Shown in pieces: positions 23,640 through 33,859 of a stretch of DNA of 64,000 nt. The stretch is from Prionace glauca (taxonomy: Eukaryota; Chordata; Chondrichthyes; Carcharhiniformes; Carcharhinidae): contig CM075741.1 of assembly GCA_037974335.1 (NCBI GenBank), forward strand, positions 32,670,497 through 32,734,496, written 5' to 3'. Both the position numbers and the translations under genes were made by a program. The notes beneath the pieces are model-generated. The model saw nothing but the letters and a program-made list of their open reading frames with translations. It searched no databases and was not told where the DNA came from. The first letter of the stretch is position 1. The number at the start of each line of letters is the position of its first letter.

Positions 23640-24329
23640 CGGCCGTCTTTCTGTCCGTTTGGAGCTGAACCCAACGAAGAGTTCCCAGATTATTTTTCTC
23701 TCTTCCTTGTTTCTTACTTTCTGTTTCAATATGACTGACCAGCAGCAGTTCGGGTTGGCAAATAACGAGTTTCAATCGCCAAAAAAGGGGAACAAATGTA
23801 TCGGAGCGATGTGCATTCACAGAACTTTCCGCAGCAACACTGCTGTTACTTGGACTTGCAATTGTCAAACGCTTCGTCCTTGGTATCCTTCCTCACAGAG
23901 TATTTCAGGAAGTAATTGGAGCAAAGGAGTGTGTGAAATCTAGCATAGGAAACTGAAAGTAGCTAGCAGGGAAAGGTCAGATTTCTTCTCTTAAATTTGC
24001 TCGCTTCCAACGTTTGCACGTATTTTCCCCTTGTTACTCTCTCCGGAAGATTAGCTCTGAAATATTGGCTAAGGGAATTCCAAATAATTTATTTTTAGCT
24101 TGTTCAATTCGTCCAAGTTTATATTGTCTCAACTCTCGTACAACAAAAAAAACCCCCAGTAGAATCTGGAGATAAACAATACCAATTAAGTCCATCTGCA
24201 CTCTCAGACCTTAACATGGACTTCCTGTTCTTTCCTTCTGCATAAGTATACTTTATTCCTATAAAATCAGAAGGACACATTCCAAATTATTATTACAGTA
24301 AATAGCAATGATTTTCACACTCTCTAAAA
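23640..24329. other. No recognised feature
   Basis: The beginning is weakly similar to 3425-3610 upstream of gene A. The remainder is unassigned. Confidence 0.35.
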
Positions 24330-24640
24330 GTTTAAAGTTTATTTATTATTGTCACAAATGGGCTTACATTAACACGGCAATGAAGTAACTGTGAAAATCT
24401 CCTAGTCACCCCACTCCGCACCTTTTCGGGGACACAGAGAGAACTTAGCATAGCCAATGCACCTAACCAGCACAAATTTTGGATTGTAGGGGGAAACAGG
24501 AACACCCAGAGGAAGCCCAAGCAGACACAGGAAGAACTTGCAGACTCTGCACAGACAGTGATCTAAGTTAGAATCAAACCCAGGTCCCTAGCACTGTGAG
24601 GCAGCAATACTAACCACTGTGTCATCATGGGCTTACGATC
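24330..24640 (-). mobile_element. tRNA-derived SINE (HE1-like)
   Basis: Reverse orientation from AAAGTTTATTTATTATTGTC to the GCAATACTAACCACTGTGTC head. A short Penelope-terminus fragment follows (24641-24690). Confidence 0.78.
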
Positions 24641-24869
24641 AAATAAACCCACTTTAACCTGATGTTGTGAGACTTCCCACCGTGCTACCAAGAGATCAAA
24701 ATCTTCTCTAAGGTGCTTCAGTTCAGTAATGACAACATTACAATCATTTCAATATTTTCACAATTCTGTTCAAACTATATACATCTGGCATGTTGCATTC
24801 TGATGTGCTGCAATATATTTGCATAGAATTTCAAATTTCAAATTGAATCTATTTCATGGTCCCCATAAG

Positions 24870-25918
24870 GGAGACAACCAAGATCCAAGTTGACAAGATA
24901 AGGCATTGTATCCTGTCTTGGACTTGATCTGACACTTGATTTTTTTTGTACCTCTTGGTACTTTATTCCCAATCAAAAATCCAATTTAGTCCAATCAGAG
25001 CCCTCACATGAGAGACAAGGCAGATCCAAGCTGACAAGACAAGATTTGATCAGATAAGATCCAAGCTGACAGGATGGAGCATTACACCCCCTCCCGGGCT
25101 GGATCTGAGCTTCATCTTAGCCAAAAGGCCCAGATAGATTTTTTAAAAATTGCTTGAGGTGAAGCCTCTGTTTAACCTCATTGGCCAAGACCTGATATTA
25201 CACTTTTTAGTTATATCCAATCAAAAGCCAAATCAAAATCTCACCAGTGAGACATTCCAGATCCTAGCTGACAAGACAGGCAAGCCTCCTCCTGTCTTGG
25301 GCTTGATCTTCATGATCCAAGCTGATAGGAGCATGCGTTGCACCCCCTCCAGTGTTTGGTCTCATTTGCATCTTAGCCAAAAGACCTAGATGTCATTTAA
25401 AAAAAAATTGTTTCAAATGAAGCCTTGGTGTAACCTCATTGACCTCTATCAAGTGCAGAACAGCAAAACTACATTTTTTTTGTTATATCCAATTCAATGC
25501 AATCAAAGTCCAAATCAAAATCTCGACAAGTGAGACAATCCAGATCTTAGCTGACAAGAAAAGCTGGCCGTTTGCTGTCTTGGATTTGATCTACTTGATC
25601 CAAGCTGGTAGGAACAAGCATTGCACCCGCTCCAAGGCTTGATCTCATTTGCATCTTAGCCAAAGGACTGAGATGCTGCTTTTAAAAATTGCTTCAAATG
25701 AAGTCACAATGTAACCTTATGATTTCAACCAAGTGCAGTATATTGATATTACACTTTTGTTTTGTTTATAAATCGAATTCAGTCCAATCAAGTCCAATTC
25801 AGAGTCTCATCAAGTGAGGCATTCCCCATCCAAGCTGACAAGACAGGGCTCTCGCCTCTTGTCTTGGGCTTGATCTACATGATCCAAGCTGGTAGGAAGA
25901 GACATTGCAGCTCCTCCA
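24870..25918 (-). repeat. Tandem repeat of about 255-290 bp with U2 snRNA-like motif
   Basis: About 3.5 diverged units. Each repeats AAGCTGACAAGA..., GGGCTTGATCTNCATGATCC and a block containing CATCTTAGCCAAA at 25113, 25369 and 25652 (spacing 256 and 283). In the first unit the reverse complement CCTTTTGGCTAAGAT equals the near-5' region of U2 snRNA. The array is cut at 25918 by a LINE fragment. Strand is given by the U2-like sense. Confidence 0.65.
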
Positions 25919-26224
25919 GTGAACAAAGAAAAGAACAAAGAAAATTACAGCACAGGAACAGGTTCTTCGGCCCTCCAAGCCTGCACCAATCACGCTGTCC
26001 GACTTAACTAAGACTCTCTACCCTTTTGGGGACCATATCCCTCCAATCCCATCCTATTCATGTAATTGTTAAGACGCCCCTTAAAAGTCACTATTGTATC
26101 CGCTTCCACTATCTCTCCTGGCAACCAATTCCAGGCACCCACTATCTTTGTGTAAAACATCTGCTTCATACATTTCCTTTAAATCTTGCCCTCGCACCTT
26201 AAACCTATGCCCTCTAGTTATTGA
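25919..26224 (-). repeat. CR1-like LINE 3' fragment
   Basis: Tail at the left (AAAATTACAGCACAGGAACA, then CTTCGGCCCTCCAAGCCTGC). It continues into a decayed C-terminal coding region. Confidence 0.65.
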
Positions 26225-26800
26225 CTCTTTGTGTGGAGTTTGCATGTTCTCCCTGTGCCTGCAAGGTGCTCCACTTTCCTCCCACAGGACAAAGATGTTC
26301 AGGTTAGGTGGATTGGCCATGTTAACTTGCCCCTTTGAATCCCAAGATGTGTAGGTTAAATGGATTGACCATAGTACATGTGCGGAGTTACAAGGATAGG
26401 GTGATGGAGAGGGTTCTGGGTAGGATACTCTTAGTAAAAAGTCTGACAACACCAGGTTTCAGTCCAACCGATTTATATGATAGTAAACTCACTAGCTTTC
26501 GGGTTAGCCCCTTCGTCAGATGAATGGAGAGTTCTGGCCTCAGACAGAGCATATGGATACATCATACACCATCATATGCTCTGTCTGAGGCCAGAACTCT
26601 CCATTCACCTGACGAAGGGGCTAACCCGAAAGCGAGTGAGTTTACTATCAAATAAATCGGTTGGACTAAAACTTGGTGTTGCCAGAATTTTTACTGTGTT
26701 TACCCCAGTCCAACACCGGCATATCCACATCATTGGATACTCTTGTCAGAAATTCAATGCAAACTTGAAGGGTTGAATGACCTATACTATAGGGATTCTA
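26225..26800 (+). mobile_element. SINE (HE1-like) split by a Penelope foldback element
   Basis: The left part 26225-26432 has GTGTGGAGTTTGCATGTTCT. The right part 26745-26800 ends ATAGGGATTCTATGATAA. The interruption is 26433-26734. Confidence 0.65.
26433..26734. mobile_element. Penelope-derived 123-bp inverted-repeat element
   Basis: Arms 26433-26555 and 26573-26695 are near-perfect inverted copies around a 17-bp loop, followed by the family terminus ending CACATCATT. The target duplication GGATACTCTT is at 26423-26432 and 26735-26744. Each arm carries CTGACGA, a GGG/CCC stem and GAAAGC (26609-26632 plus; 26519-26496 minus), a hammerhead-like core in both orientations. Confidence 0.78.
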
Positions 26801-27084
26801 TGATAATAGGTTTCGTAAGGAGGAATGAACGAATTTGATAATAAGAGCACATCTTGCAAACAAGAACCATAATATGTTTGAATTTTTTATTGTGGTTGAA
26901 AGGAAGAAGAGTCCCAACCTCACTTACAGCTATTTGAGGATGTCCCTCACCTCCTAAACTTCATGTCTTTACTATCAATGGTGGAAAGCTGATTTCCCAG
27001 AAGCTTGAATGAAGAGCCCAGCAGAGTGTTAGCTTTCTTTGAGGTAATACCCTGAGCCTTGTTCTCGTTCCGCTAGGGGTCCTA
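26801..27084. other. No recognised feature
   Basis: Short unassigned stretch before the CA-rich array. Confidence 0.4.
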
Positions 27085-28140
27085 CACCCCAAACATGTAT
27101 TGGTATCCTACACACAAGTTTCACCCACACAGGCCTGCAGCCCATACACACAAACCCACACGCATACACATATCCCTACACAGACTTGCACCCCACACAC
27201 ATACACTTACCCCAAATACATACACTCCATGCACACAAACACCCCACACACATACACGAACCCCCAAACACATACATTCCACACACAGACCTGCACCCCA
27301 CACACATACACATACCCCTCCAAAACCAACACCGCACATGCACCCACATCTCACATATAGACACATAACCACAAACACATACACCCCACATTCCCAGAGT
27401 TACACCCCATACATATACACATACTGTCCCAAACACCTACACCCTACACATATACGCATGCCCACATACACTGCACACACTCACAAACCCACACTCATGC
27501 ACATACCCCCAAACACCTGCACATCACAAACATACTGAGGGAGAATTTAGCATGACCAAAGATGTGCTGGTTAGGTGCATTGGCCATGCTAAATTCTCGC
27601 TTACTGTACTCGAACAGGCACCAGAGTGTGACGACTAAAGGATTTTCACAGTAACTTCTTTGCAGTGTTAATGTAAGCCTACTTGTGATGAATAAATAAA
27701 CTTTAAAACACTTGTGCCCACAGACACATATACATACCCACACACACCAGCACCCCACAACCTACACATACCCCACACACACCAACATATACACACCTGC
27801 ACCCACACACATACACAGACCCACCTACACCCACACTCCACACAGATACCCTCACACACACATACATGCACCCCACACATACCCCATACACCCACATTCC
27901 ACAATTGTGCAGCCCCCACAAACTCACATTCCACACACATGCACCCCTCATTGGAATCCACACAAACCTGCAACCCTCCCCCCCCCCACAACACGCTCAC
28001 ACTGCACACATCCAGACCCCACATGCATGCATTCCCTGCATACTCACACCCACACCACACCCACTCCACAAACGCATATACTTGCACAGCATGTACTTTC
28101 ACATCCTCTGCACACCTGAACAATAGCTCACACACAAACA
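27085..28140. repeat. CA-rich interrupted minisatellite
   Basis: Words such as CACACACATACAC, CCCACAC and ACACACAAACCC repeat for about 1 kb on the plus strand. This leaves long open frames in several frames that are not genes. A SINE fragment sits at 27537-27712. Confidence 0.85.
27537..27712 (+). mobile_element. Truncated SINE inside the CA-rich array
   Basis: Starts with a short inverted piece (GAGGGAGAATTTAGCATGAC), then runs forward from GATGTGCTGGTTAGGTGCAT to GATGAATAAATAAACTTTAA. Confidence 0.65.
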
Positions 28141-28559
28141 GCTCGCAGCAGGGCTGCAGTATCAAGCACAACCAATGTGACTTTCCATGCCTGCACCATT
28201 CCCTCCCCCACCCTCCCATCCCTGAACATCTAGATTGCCACTGGGGGTTTCTAAACTCATGTCCCATGGATCACTTTCTGACGCTTTGGATCAAATTTCA
28301 TGTTTTGAAGTTTTGGGTGTGTCTTGCCCAATGCCTCTCCTGTCCTCCAAAGCGGTGGGTAGGTCAGGGGCAAAAGCAAAGGTGGCAGGCAGGCCATCCA
28401 CTGTATTTTATTATTCATATCTCATATCTTTAAACACACAGGCAGATGGCCATAAAATTCCCCCATCATCCTCAATGACTTTGGTTAGAAAACTGTTGGT
28501 GTATCCATCATAATTTTCCAGAAATTTGTTCATTTGCCTGTGGATTGGAAAGTAGCAAC
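28141..28559. other. No recognised feature
   Basis: Unassigned intergenic sequence. Confidence 0.4.
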
Positions 28560-29480
28560 TATCATTTCATTTTTCATTTTTTTGGGATGTTATTTATATT
28601 CACTACAGTGAAGACAGATGTAAAGATAACCCTTTGGCTCATCCAACAGTTCTTTAATTTCCACAGTTATACTTGTAGAAACAGTATTACTTGTTTCTAT
28701 ATTTCTACCTAGCTTTCTCTGATAATCCTCCCTTCTTATTAATCTTTTAGTTATTCTTTGCTGTTCTTTGTATTGTGACCCATTGACTCTCCTACCACGC
28801 ATCTTTGTGGAATTATACACTTTTGCTTTAAATTTGATAATGGACAGGTATTCCTCCCCCTCTGTGGCACGTTTTGTGATGGTGGAAGGCAGAATGCTGC
28901 TCACTGGTGGCAAGATCATATGGTTCTGCCATTATAAATAGATTATTCCTATTGAATACGCTCCTCACCGCTGAGAAATCCATGGTAGGTACGCCACCAG
29001 CAACTACCTTTACCTTCTTTAGTTGGCCACAGATGATGATGCGTCCTTCTCCTTGGAGTCTTTATTTCTCACTGGAATGTATCTTTTCTGAAGTACTTTC
29101 TTAAATGATTGACATTGCATTTCTACTGACCTTTTTCTTAATTATTTTCTCAGTTCGCTTTTGCCAACTCTGTCATTCTGCCCAAATAATTGCCCTTATA
29201 GGTGTTAAAAACGCTAGTCTTAGATCAAGTCATCTCCCCCTCAAACTAAATATAAAATACAACCATATTATGATCACTGCTACCGACAGCACCTTCATGA
29301 TGGAGTCATTAATTAATCTTGTCACATCGCACATTACCAGGTCTAGTACAGCTGCTCTCTGACTGGTATTAGAATGTGCTACTTGAAGAAACTGTCCTCA
29401 AAAGTCTTAATGAACTTATCATCCAGATTAGTTTGCCAACGTGATTTGTCCAGTGAATCAATGGGAACTTCCTGGAATCC
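28560..29480 (-). repeat. Old CR1-like LINE internal fragment
   Basis: In reverse orientation this parallels the endonuclease-to-RT linker of the 38151 LINE. For example, the stretch near 29270 (TATGATCACTGCTACC) matches the layout at 40436 that encodes the SDH motif region. Many stops. Confidence 0.5.
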
Positions 29481-29489
29481 ATAATTAGA

Positions 29490-31360
29490 GAAGAGTGACG
29501 CTTTGACAAATATTTGTTGACTCAGCACAGATTGCGAAGTGTAGATCATGTCTGACTAATTTAGACAGCTTTTTTAAGGAAGTCGCTGGACGATGGATAA
29601 GGAAGTGTCTCTGGATGGTTTACATGGACTTTCAGAAGGCACTTTATCCTTATACCCAGGACAATGATAGTCAGACTGAAAGAGCGTGGATGTATATACA
29701 ATCTTGTAGCATAGGTTAGTTATTGGTTGGGAGGCAAGAGATAAAGGACCAGGTTCTCTGACCCTCGCCCACAGCTGAGATTCTCTAGTCCTGCTGCAGT
29801 GACTGGAGATTTGGTTGAGTGTCAAACATCTGTTCTCGCTGGCAGCAGAAGCAGGGTAGGAATGGCCAGAGAATTCCAGCCAAAATGTCAGTATGAAAGG
29901 AATATATGTGTCATGACTATTGGTATCCCCTAGTGATCTGTACTAGAACATTAACTTCTCACTATATACATCTTGGATGAAGTAACTTGAATAGAATGTG
30001 TAACCTACTCCAGTGAAGATGCCAATGTGGGGAGGGGTGATGCAAGAATAAAAAAGTCTCAATTTTCTCACAAATATTCATAATAAACACAACAATTGGA
30101 CTGAATGTTAAAAAAAGGTTGCTCCGCAATGTTGTTCCTAGTGTTATGATGACGTCAGATGATAATTGTTCAGTAGTTCCAATCCCAGAGGGATTTCTGG
30201 ACCATAACCTTTTTCTTCTGTATTCTAAAGAATACAGAATGAAGAGGTGACAAAAACGGTTGACGAAGGACAAGCCGTTGATGTCGTCTATATGAATTCC
30301 AGTAAGGCGTTTGACAAGGTCCCTCATGGTAGGCTGATAGAAAAGGTGAAGACTCATGGGATACAAGGCCAGGTATGTAGATGGGTGGAGAACTGGCTTG
30401 GGAGGAGGAGACAGCGGGTAGTAGTGGAAGGCTCCTTTTCCAATTGGAGGTCTGTCACCAGTGGTGTGCCACAGGGCTCGGTACTAGGACCTCTACTATT
30501 TGTAGTATATATTAATGACTTGGAAGAGGGGGTAAGTGGTGTGATCAGCAAATTTGCTGATGACACTAAGATGGTTGGATTGGCAGGTACTGAGGAGCAG
30601 TGCCTGGCAATGCAACAGGACATAGACAAGCTGGTAGATTGGGCAGATAGATGGCAAATGGAATTTAATCCGGAGAAATGTGAGGTGATGCACTTTGGCC
30701 GGAATAATGTGGAGGGGAGTTATACGATAAAAGGTAGAACTATCCGGAGTATAGTTACGCAGAGAGACCTGAGGGTGCAAGTGCACAAGTCCCTGAAGGT
30801 GTCGGTGCAGGTGCAGAATGTGATGAGGAAAGCGTATGGTATGTTAGCCTTAGTAGGAGTCTGATGTTGCAGTTGTATAGAACGTTGGTTAGGCCTCACC
30901 TGGAGTACTGCGTCCAGTTCTGGTCGCCGCACTACCGGAAGGATGTAGAGATCCTGGAGAGAGTGCAGAGGAGATTTACCAGGATGTTGCCTGGTATGGA
31001 AGGGCTATCTTACAAGGAAAGATTGAACGAACTTGGGCTGTTTTCCCTTGAGAGACGTCGGCTGAGGGGGGATCTAATAGAGGTTTATAAGATTATGAAG
31101 GGGATAGATAGAGTAAATGGTGGTAAGCTTTTTCCACTATTAGAAATGGATAGAACGAGGGGTCACGGGCTTAGGGTGAGGGGGGCTAGGTATAAGACAA
31201 ATATTAGAGGGCAGTTTTTCACGCAAAGGGTAGTGGGGATGTGGAATGCACTGCCGAGTAAGGTGGTGGAAGCAGGCACGCTAGGGTTGTTTAAGAGTCA
31301 CTTGGACAGCCACATGAGCGGTCTACATATAGGGGGATATAGCAGGCCTTACTAAACATT
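29490..31360 (+). mobile_element. CR1-like LINE, third lineage, with an older fragment at its left
   Basis: 29490-30240 holds a decayed fragment (encoding a MVYMDFQKAL-like stretch near 29617). 30247-31355 is a better-preserved reverse-transcriptase region: SKAFDKVPHGRL, VTSGVPQGSVLGPLLF, FADDTKMVG, then RTLVRPHLEYCVQFWSPHYR. The frame changes at about 30864 around a small deletion, so the copy is dead. 5' truncated. Confidence 0.8.
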
Positions 31361-31599
31361 GTAGGCTTGGGATTCCGTTTTTGCCTCAGGGATGTAGAGT
31401 CTTTGCCTGTTTAATAATGAATTTTTTGTCTCCACAGGCATTTAAGTCCAGCAAGGGGCATGCATGCGGCAGGTTGTGGTGGGCTGCTCTTGGATGTTGC
31501 TTCGGGAGTTGCCTACTACTTCATGTCATCAGTGTGCTTAAACTGGACCATCTCGAGGGCAACATGACAGCTCAGAGACTATCTCTGTTGCTGTGCGGA

Positions 31600-31875
31600 C
31601 ACATGGATTTGGGCCTGTGTCCGTGGGAGTTTGCGTGTTCTCCCCGTGGTTGTGTGGGTTTCCTCCGGGTGCTCCGGTTTCCTCCCACATCCCAAAGATG
31701 TGCTTTTAGGCTGATTGATTGGGTAACAAATTGTCCCTATATTGGACCTCCCTGATCCTCGCACATTAGGCGTAGACTAAAATCATGAATAGGTCACTGA
31801 GACAATGGGACGGCGGCGCGGGCTCGTTGGGTCGAAGGGCCTGTTTCCCCTGCTGTGTTGTTCTTTGTTCTAAAA
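31600..31875 (+). mobile_element. SINE with LINE-like tail
   Basis: GTGGGAGTTTGCGTGTTCTC, then a 3' end GGGTCGAAGGGCCTGTTTCC followed by GTTGTTCTTTGTTCTA. Confidence 0.65.
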
Positions 31876-32894
31876 AATGGGAAGAAACCGTACTAATCTC
31901 AGCTGCAAAGAAATCCAACAACCCTTTTGGATTTAAAAAATTAAAACTAAATGATTTATTAGCAAGAATAAAATAAAACTTAAGCACATTCATAGTCACA
32001 AAGTTAAAAATCATATAAAACATTCCCCAAAAGACCCGTAAGTAAATACCTTCTAGGCAGAACTCCCTTATACATTTTTAACTAGTCCAGGTAGAACAGA
32101 GGCAGAACAGCTGCCACCTTCGTATAGCACATAACCTCACAACCTTGCCTCCACTCTGCTGTGGAAATCCAAGACACTTCAAAAACAAGACTGCTTTGCA
32201 ACCTAAGACTTCTCTAGCTTGACTCAGCTTGATGGCTGATTCGAACTTTGTATCTTCTGCCAAGGCCCGAAAATGGCCGCAATCGGGACCATGCCCGAAA
32301 TGGGCATGATGGCCAGTTAAATGCATTTGCCTGTGTTTCACTTATTGGGCTGCACGTCTAACTTTATCAGCACTTCTCCCTTTACCACTGCGTTTGCCCA
32401 ACCAGATTCAGCCCAAGCCAGACATGCTCCATAAAAGTTTGATTCAGGTGCCTAGCGTCCGATGGCTCTCTGCTTGAGGTCGGTGGCGGGGGAGGGAGAG
32501 GAAGTCTGCTGCCACTCTGCTTAAGGTCGATTGGGGGGTAGGGGGGGTGGGTGCGGGAGGAGGGGATGGGCCTGCGATCGGTCCAGATGGCACAGAGGTG
32601 AGGAGGATAAGGAGGCCAGTAATGTTGGGGGGTTGGAGGAATGGAAGCCAGGGGGAGGCATTATCCAGCCTGGGAGCACTGTGGTAGGGGAGCCACATTC
32701 TATCTTTTTTTTCTGCGCGTGCGCAGTTGGAAGGGGCTGATCAGAGCTGCAGGATTTTGTGTGTGTTAAGCCCCACCCACAGGCTTCTACAGCACAATTT
32801 TATCAGGCACAGTGCTTATGGGGGTGCCTGAGAACAGGCCTAAAAGTCGGATCTGAATCACTCCCAGTTTCAAGTCTGCCCAGCACTTAGAATG
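31876..32894. other. Unassigned, possibly repeat-derived
   Basis: An AT-rich left half is followed by a GC-rich right half (G-rich run 32530-32660). No protein motif or clear element ends. Confidence 0.3.
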
Positions 32895-33155
32895 AAAATG
32901 GTAAGTGGCAATTTAGGATAGTCAATCCACCTAACCTTTGGACTGTGGAAGGTTTATGTAATGTAATGTAATATTAAGCTGTAATGTTCTATGTTCTATA
33001 TGTTCTATGTAACTGAAGCACCTGGAAGAAACCCATGCAGACACAGGGAGAACATACAAACTCCATACGGACAGACAGTCACACAAGGCTGGAATTGAAT
33101 CCCGGCATTGTGAGGCAACAGTGCTAATGACTATGTCAGCGCGCTGCCCCTGAAT
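32895..33155 (-). mobile_element. SINE (HE1-like) with small internal insertion
   Basis: Reverse orientation. A 50-bp stretch near 32955-33010 (GTAATGTTCTATGTTCTATA type) resembles a LINE 3' tail and interrupts it. Confidence 0.6.
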
Positions 33156-33600
33156 AGGGATATGCTGAATGTAGCTGTGGAATTTTGCAACCGTTTCGTG
33201 AATCACCACACTTATTTTTAAGATTGGGACTCTACTACAATTCCAAGAAATGTGTGCTGGCAAAAAGCAAGAACCACAATTTCAATCAAGTCCAGCTGCA
33301 GTGATAGCCTGATTCTAACCAATTAGACCTCTTACTTCTTCAGTGTTCACACATCTCAAAAGGATCTACGTCAGCTGGGGAAGCTGGAGCCAAAGCATAG
33401 AGCTCTTTATTGAGTTTATTCCCTTATTTGGTGTCACAACTTTATCATCCCGAATATTCCAGTGGTCCCTTATTTATTTGTGCTTGAAAACAATTACAAC
33501 CCAACTATGTAATCAACATGACAGGAAACAAATTTATCAATGTAATGGGCATGATATTAACCACTCAGATTGCATTAATAATTTTCATGATTAAATGAGA

Positions 33601-33859
33601 TTATATATTTTCAAAACAAGTGTCTGTTAATGTCTTGGCACCATTTTTCATGAAGCCTAGCAGATTAGCTGAAAATTTATTCCTAAAATCAATATCATCC
33701 AGGTCTTCCTCATTCAGCATTCCCTGTTGGAAATAGGAAAAAGTTCAATAATGAAATGTAAAGTTACTACTTCTTATTGCAAATTATAAAATATATTCTG
33801 AGAGAGTTGCATACCGATTAAGTCTGACGTTGCTGATTTGGATCGTGATTTCATGAATG
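33601..33859 (-). CDS. Candidate cytoplasmic tail exons of gene C
   Basis: The 45-bp exon 33859-33815 has a pyrimidine-rich acceptor and a GTATGC donor. It encodes AFMKSRSKSATSDLI after the phase-1 membrane exon. Read through its donor, it would stop 12 codons later (ending QNIFYNLQ). Spliced to the acceptor at 33725-33724, it stops after four codons (GNAE). The second exon also holds a 40-codon open frame in phase 0 down to the stop at 33601-33603 (GMLNEEDLDDIDFRNKFSAN...CFENI). That frame does not match the incoming phase 1. It would need an undetected 1-to-0 exon, such as the 29-bp one in gene B, or it is chance. Confidence 0.4.

Noticed and set aside
24870-25918. CRISPR-like array
   Set aside because: Units of about 255-290 bp are diverged throughout, with no short constant repeats and unique spacers. 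The genome is vertebrate.
27095-28433. Histidine/threonine-rich open frames
   Set aside because: Translation of CA-rich minisatellite on both strands, with no gene features.
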